The notes under the pieces were generated by a model that was not told the DNA's origin, did no database searches, and was given only the letters and a program-made list of their open reading frames with translations. From JBLIDK01 sp047632595 (GTDB lineage Bacteria > Bacteroidota > Bacteroidia > Sphingobacteriales > Sphingobacteriaceae): a stretch of 64,000 bases of DNA. Each line of letters opens with the position of its first letter. Within the stretch, counting starts at the first letter, position 1. This document shows positions 51,894 to 60,512 of the stretch, one piece after another. The DNA lies in contig JBLIDK010000003.1 of NCBI GenBank assembly GCA_047632595.1, positions 1 to 64,000 of the forward strand. Reading direction: 5' to 3'. The position numbers and the translations under genes were made by a program.

Positions 51894-54737
51894 TTAGTTT
51901 AATTCAGTCTTAAGAAACTGCCCTGTATAGCTTTCCTTGTTTTTAGTTATTTCTTCTGGAGTGCCAGCAACTAAAACTTTACCCCCTCCTTTTCCACCTT
52001 CAGGACCAATATCAATAACATAATCAGCTACTTTTATAACATCCATGTTGTGTTCGATTACTAGAACCGTATTTCCTTTATCAACTAGCTTGTTCAATAC
52101 GCCGACCAAAACATTGATATCTTCAAAATGAAGACCAGTTGTTGGTTCATCAAGAATGTAGAATGTGTTCCCAGTATCTTTTTTACTTAATTCAGTTGCA
52201 AGCTTAACTCGCTGAGCTTCTCCACCACTTAAAGTTGTTGAGCTTTGCCCTAAGGTTAAATAACCTAAGCCAACTTCGTTCATCGTCCGTATTTTTCTAA
52301 CAATTTGAGGAATGGTATCAAAGAATTCAACGGCCTCTTCAATACTCATTTTAAGAACATCACTAATACTTTTTCCTTTATAACGAACCTCTAAAGTTTC
52401 TCGATTAAATCTCTTTGAATTGCACGTTTCACAAGGAACCAACACATCTGGTAGGAAGTTCATTTCAATAACTTTTACTCCACCACCTTCGCAGGTTTCA
52501 CAACGTCCACCTTTTACGTTAAAGCTAAAACGCCCGATTTTGTAACCTCTAATTTTTGCCTCTGGCAAATCAGCATAAAGCTTTCTAATATCTGTAAAAA
52601 CACCCGTGTAGGTAGCTGGATTTGAACGCGGAGTTCTTCCAATAGGACTTTGGTCAATTTCAATAACCTTGTCTACATGTTCTAAGCCTTCAACCTTTTT
52701 ATAGTCTTGTGGTTTTTTACGAGAACGGTAAAAATGCTGGTTCAAAATTGGGTACAAAGTCTCGCTAATTAACGTAGATTTTCCACTTCCACTAACGCCA
52801 GTAACACATAAAAACTTTCCTAAAGGAAAATCTACAGAAACATTTTTTAAGTTATTTCCAGTTGCGCCTTTTAAACTTAAGGTGTTGCCATTGCCTTTTC
52901 TACGATTTTTTGGAACTTCAATTTTCCGAATACCTTTAATATAATCCGTTGTTAAAGTAGAAAAATCTGTAAAAACAGCAGGAACACCCTCTGCAACTAT
53001 ATGTCCCCCATGAATACCTGCAGCGGGACCAATGTCAATAACATAATCGGCTTCTAAAATCATATCCTTATCATGCTCCACTACTAAAACAGAGTTTCCA
53101 ATGTCTCGTAAGTCTTTTAATGCATGAATCAGGCGTTGGTTGTCCCGTTGATGTAGTCCAATACTTGGCTCATCTAAAATGTATAGCACATTTACTAGCT
53201 GCGAGCCAATTTGTGTTGCTAAACGAATTCGCTGCGACTCTCCACCACTTAATGAGCCTGCAGGGCGGTCTAAATTTAAATAATCTAATCCAACATTAAG
53301 TAAGAATGAAATCCGAGACTTGATTTCTTTTAAAAGTTCGGTTGCAATAAGTTTTTGCCGCTCGTTAAATGTTGCCTCAACTTTGTCAAACCACAAGGCT
53401 AATTCTGAAATATCGAGTGTACATAAATCGTGAATATTTTTTTTATTCACTCTAAAGTGAAGCGATTCCTTTTTTAGTCTTGCTCCTTTACATTCAGGGC
53501 AGGTGCTTTTGCTAAAGTAATCATCCAGGTTTTTGTATTGTTTGTTGCCTGTTTCATACTGCTCTAAAAGCACATTAATAATTCCTTTGTACTCTAATTT
53601 ATAAAGTTTTTCACTCCACTCACTGTACTGAACTTCAATTTTAGTATCGTCTTCAAAACCGTAAAAAAGAGTGTGTCGTTGCTCATCAGTAAATTCACTT
53701 AGCGGCTTTTTGGTAGTGGTTCCAATATTTTTACAAACCGCGGCTAGCATTCTAAACGTCCAATTGTTTTTGTATGTTCCAACAGGTTCAATGGCACCAT
53801 TGTACAAACTTTGGTTCATATCAGGAATTAATAACGACATGTCCATGTTTTTCACATAACCTAAACCGCCACATTCTTGACAAGCACCGTATGGGGAATT
53901 AAAAGAAAACGTATTGGGTTGTGGTTCATCGTAACTCAATCCAGTTTCAGGATCCATTAAATGCTTGCTATAGCTTTTATCTGTGCCAGTTTCATTATCT
54001 AAAATTTTAATGATTCCATTGGCAAGTTGTAAAGCTTTTTGGACACTTTGAGTAATTCTACTTCTGGATTTTTCATTTATTTTTACCCGGTCAACAACTA
54101 ATTCAATATCGTGAGTTTTATAACGGTCGGCCTTCATTCCAGCAACTAACTCCTCCATTTCACCATCAATACGAACCTTGGTATAGCCTTTTTTACGATG
54201 CTGTTCAAATAGTTCACGGTAATGTCCTTTACGTCCTTTAACTAAAGGAGCCAAGATGCTAACGGTTTGGTCTCTAAAGTGCTCAAACATTTGTTTAATC
54301 ACTTGATCTTCAGACATTTTAATCATTTTTATGCCCGTTTCGTATGAAAAAGCTTCACCTATTCGGGCATAAAAAAGTCGTAAGAAATCATAAATTTCGG
54401 TAATTGTTCCTACTGTAGATCTAGGGTTTCTACCTGTCGTTTTTTGTTCAATAGCAATAACCGGACTTAGGCCATTTATTTTGTCAACATCAGGTCGCTC
54501 CATACTGCCAATAAATTGACGAGAATAGGCAGAAAATGTTTCCATGTAGCGCCGTTGACCTTCTGCATAAATTGTATCGAAAGCCAAAGATGATTTTCCA
54601 CTTCCACTCAAGCCGGTAACTACTACCAATTTATTTCGCGGAAACGAAACATCAATATTTTTTAAATTGTGAACTCGCGCTCCTAGAACTTCAAGATAAT
54701 CTTGTTCTTCTATGCCCGCGTAAGGGATATCACTCAT
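51894..54737 (-). CDS. uvrA: excinuclease ABC subunit UvrA
   Basis: The 947-residue ATPase has the double ABC architecture: Walker A GLSGSGKSS (42-50), zinc fingers CQECGGLGY and CPECKGARL, signature LSGGESQRIRLATQIG, LDEPSIGLH, then GVSGSGKSTL, CETCEGGGV..CETCNSKRF, LSGGEAQRVKLATEL and LDEPTTGLH. It recognises DNA damage in nucleotide excision repair with UvrB and UvrC. Length matches the family. Its first 8 bases overlap the end of the lytic transglycosylase gene, so the two are in one operon. Confidence 0.98.
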   Translation of the reverse strand: MSDIPYAGIEEQDYLEVLGARVHNLKNIDVSFPRNKLVVVTGLSGSGKSSLAFDTIYAEGQRRYMETFSAYSRQFIGSMERPDVDKINGLSPVIAIEQKTTGRNPRSTVGTITEIYDFLRLFYARIGEAFSYETGIKMIKMSEDQVIKQMFEHFRDQTVSILAPLVKGRKGHYRELFEQHRKKGYTKVRIDGEMEELVAGMKADRYKTHDIELVVDRVKINEKSRSRITQSVQKALQLANGIIKILDNETGTDKSYSKHLMDPETGLSYDEPQPNTFSFNSPYGACQECGGLGYVKNMDMSLLIPDMNQSLYNGAIEPVGTYKNNWTFRMLAAVCKNIGTTTKKPLSEFTDEQRHTLFYGFEDDTKIEVQYSEWSEKLYKLEYKGIINVLLEQYETGNKQYKNLDDYFSKSTCPECKGARLKKESLHFRVNKKNIHDLCTLDISELALWFDKVEATFNERQKLIATELLKEIKSRISFLLNVGLDYLNLDRPAGSLSGGESQRIRLATQIGSQLVNVLYILDEPSIGLHQRDNQRLIHALKDLRDIGNSVLVVEHDKDMILEADYVIDIGPAAGIHGGHIVAEGVPAVFTDFSTLTTDYIKGIRKIEVPKNRRKGNGNTLSLKGATGNNLKNVSVDFPLGKFLCVTGVSGSGKSTLISETLYPILNQHFYRSRKKPQDYKKVEGLEHVDKVIEIDQSPIGRTPRSNPATYTGVFTDIRKLYADLPEAKIRGYKIGRFSFNVKGGRCETCEGGGVKVIEMNFLPDVLVPCETCNSKRFNRETLEVRYKGKSISDVLKMSIEEAVEFFDTIPQIVRKIRTMNEVGLGYLTLGQSSTTLSGGEAQRVKLATELSKKDTGNTFYILDEPTTGLHFEDINVLVGVLNKLVDKGNTVLVIEHNMDVIKVADYVIDIGPEGGKGGGKVLVAGTPEEITKNKESYTGQFLKTELN

Positions 54738-55653
54738 TTGCAGTAATTGGGTAATTTGAAGGAGGTAAGGTTATGTCGTAAACTTTACTTTTACTATTGA
54801 TCAACTCGCCTTGCAATAACCAAGGATTAAAAAGCTTTAATGTTTTGTAATTTATTTTTTGTGACAACGCAAATTCAGCTAAATCAGTAATGTTGCTGTC
54901 TACCGTTATTTTAGAAGTAGTAATTGGAGCGTATAGGTCACCTTCTCCAATATAAAAACCATATTTACTTGGTGAATTTATGATCTCTTTCATCGCAAGA
55001 ATTCTAAAAATGTATCTAGAAGTTTCAGTATTTAGATACAAATCGTAGTAATTAGATGATTTTTGACGTTCAATATCACGTTCTATTCCGTTTGGACCTC
55101 TGTTGTAAGCAGCAGCAGCTAAGGTCCATGAACCAAACTTTTCCTTACTTTCTTTAAGATGCTTACAAGCAGCAACTGTTGCTAGTTCTAAATTCAAACG
55201 TTCATCTACGTTGTTATTTACTTCAAGGTCTAACTCCTTTGCAGTTCCTTCTAAAATTTGCCATACTCCTTTTGCTCCTGATGGAGAGGTAACATTCAAT
55301 AATCCTGATTCGGCTAATGCTAAATACTTGAAATCATCTGGAACTCCTTGTGCTTTTAAAATAGGTTCAATAATTGGGAAAGTTTTATTTGCTCTTTTTA
55401 GCATCAACAATCCATTAGACTGCCAATAGGTATTTACGAGCAATTCGCGATCCATACGTTCTTTCACGTCGGGAATATGAATTGGCATTGCTTCGCCTGC
55501 AAAAACCAAGTCTTTAGGCATTTGAACCGGGTAAATTCTGTAGTGTTCGTAAAATTCTTCTGTATTGTAGCGATATTCTGTACCTTGATAGAATAATACA
55601 AATGCTACTGCAGCAAGAATAATGGTGATTGATAATATGATTTGCTTGTTCAT
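54730..55653 (-). CDS. membrane-anchored lytic transglycosylase, SLT domain
   Basis: The 307-residue protein has an N-terminal hydrophobic anchor (about 5-23) and an SLT/goose-lysozyme domain: YLALAESGLLN with the catalytic Glu115, GAKGVWQI and AAAAYNRGPNGI. It cleaves peptidoglycan glycan strands with anhydro-MurNAc formation, the product salvaged by AnmK in this window. The C-terminus ends near a KTLKLFNPWLLQGELI segment, where LysM domains often sit in MltD-type relatives; no full LysM is seen. A -7-like element TAACTTTG (55681-55674) lies 21 bases upstream of the start codon, with no good -33 element. Confidence 0.9.
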   Translation of the reverse strand: MNKQIILSITIILAAVAFVLFYQGTEYRYNTEEFYEHYRIYPVQMPKDLVFAGEAMPIHIPDVKERMDRELLVNTYWQSNGLLMLKRANKTFPIIEPILKAQGVPDDFKYLALAESGLLNVTSPSGAKGVWQILEGTAKELDLEVNNNVDERLNLELATVAACKHLKESKEKFGSWTLAAAAYNRGPNGIERDIERQKSSNYYDLYLNTETSRYIFRILAMKEIINSPSKYGFYIGEGDLYAPITTSKITVDSNITDLAEFALSQKINYKTLKLFNPWLLQGELINSKSKVYDITLPPSNYPITANE

Positions 55654-55746
55654 TTTTAAGCCTATTTATTGTTCAAAGTTAATAACAAGCAACTATCAAA
55701 CCACTTATTAATCAATCTATATGTAGATTTGTGAACAATTTTTACA

Positions 55747-56508
55747 ATGAAAGGACCCGAAAACAAAAGTAAACCTGAATCTGAAGGCGTTAGGCTTAAT
55801 AAATATATTGCTAATAGCGGTGTGTGTTCTAGGCGAAAGGCTGATGAATTAATTGCAGCAGGTAAAGTTCAAATTAATGGTGATACCGTTAAAGAAATGG
55901 GTATCAAAGTTCAGGATAAAGATAAAGTAAGTGTTTCAGGGAAGCCCATAAAACCTGTACGTTCGGTTTATGTGCTACTTAACAAGCCTAAAGGATATAT
56001 TACCACAACTGATGATCCTAAAGAACGTAAAATTGTAATGGACTTAGTTGCAAATGCTACTAAAGAACGAATTTATCCAGTGGGAAGATTAGACCGTCAA
56101 ACAACAGGACTTTTAGTTTTGACAAATGATGGTGATATGGCTCAAAGATTAGCCCATCCTAGTTTTAAAATTTCAAAATTATATTCAGTTGAGTTGAACA
56201 AAGATTTTAGTGAAAAGGATTTTGAAAAAGTAGAAAAAGGAGTTGAACTTGAAGACGGAATGGTAAAGGTTGATGACCTAGCTTATGTTGAAGGCAAGTC
56301 AAGGAACAATGTTGGAATTAAAATACACAGTGGGAAAAACCGTGTAATCAGAAGACTTTTTGAGCACTTAGGTTATACTGTTGAGAAATTAGACCGTGTA
56401 AGCTATGCGGGACTTACGAAAAAAGACCTTCCAAGATCAAAATGGCGTTACTTAACCCCATTTGAAGTAAGACGTTTTAAAAGCTTAAGATCTTTAGAAA
56501 GAGATTAG
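55747..56508 (+). CDS. rRNA pseudouridine synthase, RluB/RsuA family
   Basis: The 253-residue protein has an S4 RNA-binding domain (about 15-65, RLNKYIANSGVCSRRKADELI) and a catalytic domain with GRLDRQTTGLLVLTNDGD (113-130) holding Asp116. This is the architecture of RluB/RsuA/RluE-type enzymes that make one pseudouridine in rRNA; the particular site cannot be told. It is divergent from the lytic transglycosylase operon and its 3' end overlaps the convergent bshA gene by 4 bases. Confidence 0.93.
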   Translation: MKGPENKSKPESEGVRLNKYIANSGVCSRRKADELIAAGKVQINGDTVKEMGIKVQDKDKVSVSGKPIKPVRSVYVLLNKPKGYITTTDDPKERKIVMDLVANATKERIYPVGRLDRQTTGLLVLTNDGDMAQRLAHPSFKISKLYSVELNKDFSEKDFEKVEKGVELEDGMVKVDDLAYVEGKSRNNVGIKIHSGKNRVIRRLFEHLGYTVEKLDRVSYAGLTKKDLPRSKWRYLTPFEVRRFKSLRSLERD

Positions 56509-57665
56509 GCAGTTGGCTGCACGTAAGCTGGTTCTTTTTGAGAGTTTTTAATGACATCTTCATAAAATCGCTCATAAATAGGAGTGATTTCTAAAATATC
56601 GAAGATTTTCGCACGAGCATAGGCACGGTCTTTAAATCCTTCAAGAACTTTATCATCACGTAAAATCTCTAGGGCTTTTATAGCCATGCCATCGGTATCG
56701 CCAACTTTTAATAAAAATCCAGTTTCACCTTCAATATTAACTTCTGGAATTCCACCGGCATTTGAAGAAATTACGGGGACTCTGCAAGCCATCGCTTCTA
56801 ATGCCGCTAATCCAAAGCTTTCGCTTTCAGAAGGCATCACAAACAGGTCGCTGACAGCTAAAATCTCGTCTACTGCATCTTGTTTACCTAAGAAACGAAT
56901 ATCATCGCATGATTTTAGTTCACGGCAAAGCTTTTCTACGTTGTGTCGTTCTGGACCATCGCCAACAAAAAGCAATTTGGCATTAATTTCTTTTCTCACC
57001 TTATCAAAAACGTGAACCACATCTTCAACTCTCTTTACTTTTCGGAAGTTGGAAATATGAATAAGTATTCGTTCATTATTAGGAGCGATTGCCTTTTTGA
57101 AATGCTCTTTATTCTTAAATGAAAAACGTGCTAAGTCTACAAAATTTGGAATAACGGCAATAGGTCTTGTAATATCAAAAATTGATAATGTTTCTTTTTT
57201 TAGATCTTCAGAAACCGAAGTGACACCATCACTTTGATTAATTGACCATTGAACCACCGGTTTGTAGGTGTCGTCTTTGCCTACTAAAGTGATATCAGTG
57301 CCATGTAGGGTGGTTACTACTGGAATATGCACTCCCTGCTGAGCTAAAATCTGCTTAGCTAAGAGGGCCGCTGAAGCATGAGGAATTGCATAATGAACAT
57401 GTAATAAATCTAGTTTTTCATATTTGATTACATCTACAAGTTTACTTGTTAAAGCAACTTCGTAAGGAGCATATTCAAAAAGGGGATAATTGGCAAGTCT
57501 TACTTCGTGGTAAAACAGGTTTTCTGAGAAAAAATCTAAACGCGCAGGCTGACTGTAGGTTATAAAATGAATTTCATGACCTTTTTTGGCTAAAGCCTTT
57601 CCAAGTTCAGTTGCAACAACGCCACTTCCACCAAAGGTTGGGTAACAAACAATTCCAATTTTCAT
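56505..57665 (-). CDS. bshA: N-acetyl-alpha-D-glucosaminyl L-malate synthase BshA
   Basis: The 386-residue GT4 enzyme begins KIGIVCYPTFGGSGVVATELG, the BshA-type donor loop, and continues with HGTDITLVG, VIPNFVDLARF and a late PSESESFGLAALEAMACRVPVI, the GT4 EX7E motif. It makes GlcNAc-malate, the first step in bacillithiol synthesis, the low-molecular-weight thiol of Bacillota and many Bacteroidota. The other bsh genes are not in the window. Confidence 0.93.
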   Translation of the reverse strand: MKIGIVCYPTFGGSGVVATELGKALAKKGHEIHFITYSQPARLDFFSENLFYHEVRLANYPLFEYAPYEVALTSKLVDVIKYEKLDLLHVHYAIPHASAALLAKQILAQQGVHIPVVTTLHGTDITLVGKDDTYKPVVQWSINQSDGVTSVSEDLKKETLSIFDITRPIAVIPNFVDLARFSFKNKEHFKKAIAPNNERILIHISNFRKVKRVEDVVHVFDKVRKEINAKLLFVGDGPERHNVEKLCRELKSCDDIRFLGKQDAVDEILAVSDLFVMPSESESFGLAALEAMACRVPVISSNAGGIPEVNIEGETGFLLKVGDTDGMAIKALEILRDDKVLEGFKDRAYARAKIFDILEITPIYERFYEDVIKNSQKEPAYVQPTA

Positions 57666-57748
57666 AGTTGTACTTAATTCAGTTATAAAATGAATTTAAA
57701 CTCGAATTGTTTTAGTAAAAAGTAGATTTTAGAATTACGAATTGTAAT

Positions 57749-58708
57749 TTATACTTCTTCAACAACACCCATTTTGCAGAATTTGTCGATTCTTTGCTCA
57801 ACGCGGTCTTCTGGGCTTAATTCTAATAATTCTTTAAGGTCTTTTTTGATTTTGGCTTTAACGGCTTTACCTCCTTTTTCTTTATCGTGATGAACACCAC
57901 CTAACGGTTCTTTGATAATTCCATCAATTAATCCATTTCCAAGCATGTCTGTAGCAGTTAACTTTAATGCCTCAGCTGCTTGTTCTTTATAATCCCAACT
58001 TCTCCATAAAATTGAAGAGCAAGACTCTGGAGAGATTACAGAATACCAAGTGTATTCTAACATGTAAACTCTGTCACCAATACCAATACCTAATGCACCA
58101 CCCGAAGCACCTTCACCAACTACGATGCAGATTACAGGTACTTTTAGAAGGAACATTTCTCTTAAGTTTCGAGCAATTGCTTCACCTTGGCCTCTTTCTT
58201 CAGCTTCTAAGCCAGGAAATGCTCCTGGAGTATCAATAAATGTTACAATTGGCACATTAAATTTTTCAGCTAGCTTCATTAAACGAAGTGCTTTACGGTA
58301 CCCTTCAGGGTTGGCCATACCAAAATTTCGGTATTGACGCATTTTAGTGTTTGTCCCTTTTTGGTGACCAATAAACATTACTGGCACGCCATCTAAATCA
58401 CCAAAGCCACCAACAATTGCTTTATCGTCTCCAACGTTTCTATCTCCGTGAAGCTCAATAAAGTTTTTTGAGATCATGTCAATATATTGCAGTGTATAAG
58501 GGCGGTTAGAATGTCGGCTGATTTGAACTTTTTGCCATCTACTAAGGTTCTTGTAAATTTCCTTTTTCTTAGCTTCAATCTTTGCCTCAAGGTCGCTAAC
58601 TGTTTTTACAACATCAGCACCGCTTTCTTCTCCAAGAGTTTTCGCCTGTTTTAACTGTTCGGCTAAATCTGCTAATGGCTTTTCAAAATCTAATATGTAT
58701 TCTTCCAT
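57749..58708 (-). CDS. accA: acetyl-CoA carboxylase carboxyltransferase subunit alpha
   Basis: The 319-residue protein has the AccA hallmarks: SRHSNRPYTLQYI near the start of the catalytic core, GHQKGTNTKMRQYRNFGMANPEGYRKA, DTPGAFPGLEAEERGQGEAIARNL and VVGEGASGGALGIGIGD. It works with AccD to form malonyl-CoA for fatty-acid synthesis. Standard length. A -7-like TACCTTTG lies just upstream at 58736-58729 on the minus strand, without a matching -33. Confidence 0.97.
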   Translation of the reverse strand: MEEYILDFEKPLADLAEQLKQAKTLGEESGADVVKTVSDLEAKIEAKKKEIYKNLSRWQKVQISRHSNRPYTLQYIDMISKNFIELHGDRNVGDDKAIVGGFGDLDGVPVMFIGHQKGTNTKMRQYRNFGMANPEGYRKALRLMKLAEKFNVPIVTFIDTPGAFPGLEAEERGQGEAIARNLREMFLLKVPVICIVVGEGASGGALGIGIGDRVYMLEYTWYSVISPESCSSILWRSWDYKEQAAEALKLTATDMLGNGLIDGIIKEPLGGVHHDKEKGGKAVKAKIKKDLKELLELSPEDRVEQRIDKFCKMGVVEEV

Positions 58709-58764
58709 ATAAATGGTATTTAGAAGCTCAAAGGTAGAAATATTAAAAAATTAGAGTTGCTTTT

Positions 58765-59016
58765 TTAAGCTTTTGATTCTTTTTTATTGCAAACACTTTC
58801 TTTTTTGTCATTTTCAGAAAAAATTTCATTTTTATAAAAAGTGTAGGATTGCTGAAATAAATTATTCAGGTTATTAGCAAAAGTTACTGCTATCCAATTA
58901 GATGAGAGCTCGAATGGAATTTTCTTTGGGGTTAAATAAATACAAAAAACCCATACGAGAAGTACAAAAAAGTTCTTCAGTAAAATGGATTTAATGTTAC
59001 TTATTTTCTTTTTCAC
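58765..59016 (-). CDS. small putative membrane protein
   Basis: An 83-codon frame with an N-terminal basic stretch and one hydrophobic segment (about 15-28), then a polar, Asn- and Lys-rich tail. It lies between accA and a divergent lipoprotein gene in a gap that otherwise has no gene, but nothing besides frame and hydrophobicity supports it. I do not recognise a family, and it may be a chance frame. Confidence 0.4.
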   Translation of the reverse strand: MKKKISNIKSILLKNFFVLLVWVFCIYLTPKKIPFELSSNWIAVTFANNLNNLFQQSYTFYKNEIFSENDKKESVCNKKESKA

Positions 59017-59066
59017 GAATTAAAGATAACAATTCTATTATTTTTGCAGACAATAACAAACTAAAT

Positions 59067-59591
59067 ATGAAGAATTTTTTGATTGTAGTACTGTTTTTAT
59101 CTCTTGTTTCTTGCGACCCTATGTACAAGAGAAAACTTAAAAAGGAAATTACCCATCAGGAAAATATTGTATTGGATGAGAATTTAGAAATGAACGATTC
59201 AGTAGCAATGGTTTTGATGAAAAACTATAAAGAATTTGCAAGAGAATACCCTACGGATGAGGAAAGCCCTAACTGTCTGTTTAAGGCTGCTGAGTTGGCA
59301 AATGGAATGGGAGCTCCTTCTGCTGCAATAGATTTGTACAGGCAGGTTTATGAAGCTTACCCTGAGTATAAAGAGGCTCCAATGTGCTTATTTATTTTGG
59401 GCTTTATCTACGAAAATCAGTTGCAGAACTACAAGATGGCTGGAATGTATTATCGAGATTTCTTAAAGAAATTTCCAGATCATGAATTGAGCGAAGATGT
59501 GAAATTGTCAATTAAGAATTTAGGCAAAACACCAGATGAATTAATTAAGGAGTTTGAACAAAAACTTGAAAACGGCGAAATAGATAGTTAG
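59067..59591 (+). CDS. lipoprotein with TPR-like repeats
   Basis: The 174-residue protein has a lipobox at Cys16 (LVSC) and two or three helical repeats (about 45-150) of TPR type: AVAMVLMKNYKEFAREYPTDEESPNCLFKAAELANGMG, then AIDLYRQVYEAYPEYKEAPMCLFILGFIYE and AGMYYRDFLKKFPDH. This resembles the YbgF/BamD-type periplasmic TPR lipoproteins. Its partners are unknown. It overlaps convergent cdaA by 4 bases. A -7-like TATTTTTG lies at 59039-59046. Confidence 0.8.
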   Translation: MKNFLIVVLFLSLVSCDPMYKRKLKKEITHQENIVLDENLEMNDSVAMVLMKNYKEFAREYPTDEESPNCLFKAAELANGMGAPSAAIDLYRQVYEAYPEYKEAPMCLFILGFIYENQLQNYKMAGMYYRDFLKKFPDHELSEDVKLSIKNLGKTPDELIKEFEQKLENGEIDS

Positions 59592-60391
59592 TTAACTATT
59601 TTTTTCAATCGATTTTCTAATTCTTTAATTCCGATTGGAGTTTTAAGCTTGCCATGGTATGCACAAGATATATTTCCAGTTTCTTCTGAGACAATTATTG
59701 CAAAAGCATCGTCATTGTTTTCTGAGGCGCCAAGGGCTGCTCTGTGACGTAGTCCAACGCGACTTGGCAATTCACTTTGATCTGAAACGGGCAATATACA
59801 ACTAGCAGATTTTATTCTGTTGTTAGAAATTACCATGGCGCCATCATGCATAGGACTGGTTTTGGCAAAAATACTTTCAATAAGTCGTCTAGATATTTTA
59901 GAATCTAATTCAACTCCGTTGTTTGCCCAGTGATACTCGTCACTATTTTCAAGAAAAACGATAATTGCACCAGTTCTTGATCTGGCCATTGTATTTACAG
60001 CCCCAATTATTGGAGTAATGTCGGTTTCGTCTTTGATTTTATCCTTTCCAAATCTTCCGAAAAGAAAATTATTTATTGAGCGACTTTTATTTAAAATCGA
60101 GTTTTTGCCGATAATGATTAAAAAACGTCGAATTTCTTGCTGAAAAACTACTATTAGAGCAATAACACCAACACCAACCACAGCATCAAGAACGCCGCCA
60201 ATTAATACCATGTTGAGCGATTTTACTAGAAGCCAAAACAAATAGATGCTAACTAAACCTACAAAGATGTTTAAGGCAATGGTTCCTTTAATTATAGTAT
60301 AGACTTGATATAAAATAATAGCAAAGAGCACTATATCGATTAAATCGAATAGCCCAATGCTTAAAAATCCTATATCAAATAAAGTGGTCAT
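59588..60391 (-). CDS. cdaA: diadenylate cyclase CdaA
   Basis: The 267-residue enzyme (ATG at 60391; a TTG at 60409 lies inside the promoter and is less likely) has three N-terminal membrane segments (about 15-85) and a DisA_N domain with DGA (183-185) and RHR (215-217), the catalytic signature motifs of c-di-AMP synthases. Its product controls ion and osmotic homeostasis. No glmM or cdaR neighbour is present, unlike Bacillota. Confidence 0.95.
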   Translation of the reverse strand: MTTLFDIGFLSIGLFDLIDIVLFAIILYQVYTIIKGTIALNIFVGLVSIYLFWLLVKSLNMVLIGGVLDAVVGVGVIALIVVFQQEIRRFLIIIGKNSILNKSRSINNFLFGRFGKDKIKDETDITPIIGAVNTMARSRTGAIIVFLENSDEYHWANNGVELDSKISRRLIESIFAKTSPMHDGAMVISNNRIKSASCILPVSDQSELPSRVGLRHRAALGASENNDDAFAIIVSEETGNISCAYHGKLKTPIGIKELENRLKKIVN

Positions 60392-60406
60392 GTAAATTTC
60401 TTTTGC

Positions 60407-60435
60407 CAAATATACTTATATAATATAATCTACAA
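60407..60435 (-). promoter_or_regulatory. promoter of cdaA
   Basis: On the minus strand TTG (60435-60433), 18 bases, TATATTTG (60414-60407) matches the Bacteroidota consensus. It ends 16 bases before the ATG at 60391 and covers the alternative TTG start, which supports the ATG. Confidence 0.7.
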
Positions 60436-60512
60436 TTTAACGTGTTATAATAAATAGTGTTTATGGATTAGTTCAAAGAATTAGCATATTTGTATTCAAC
60501 TTTTATCGAAAC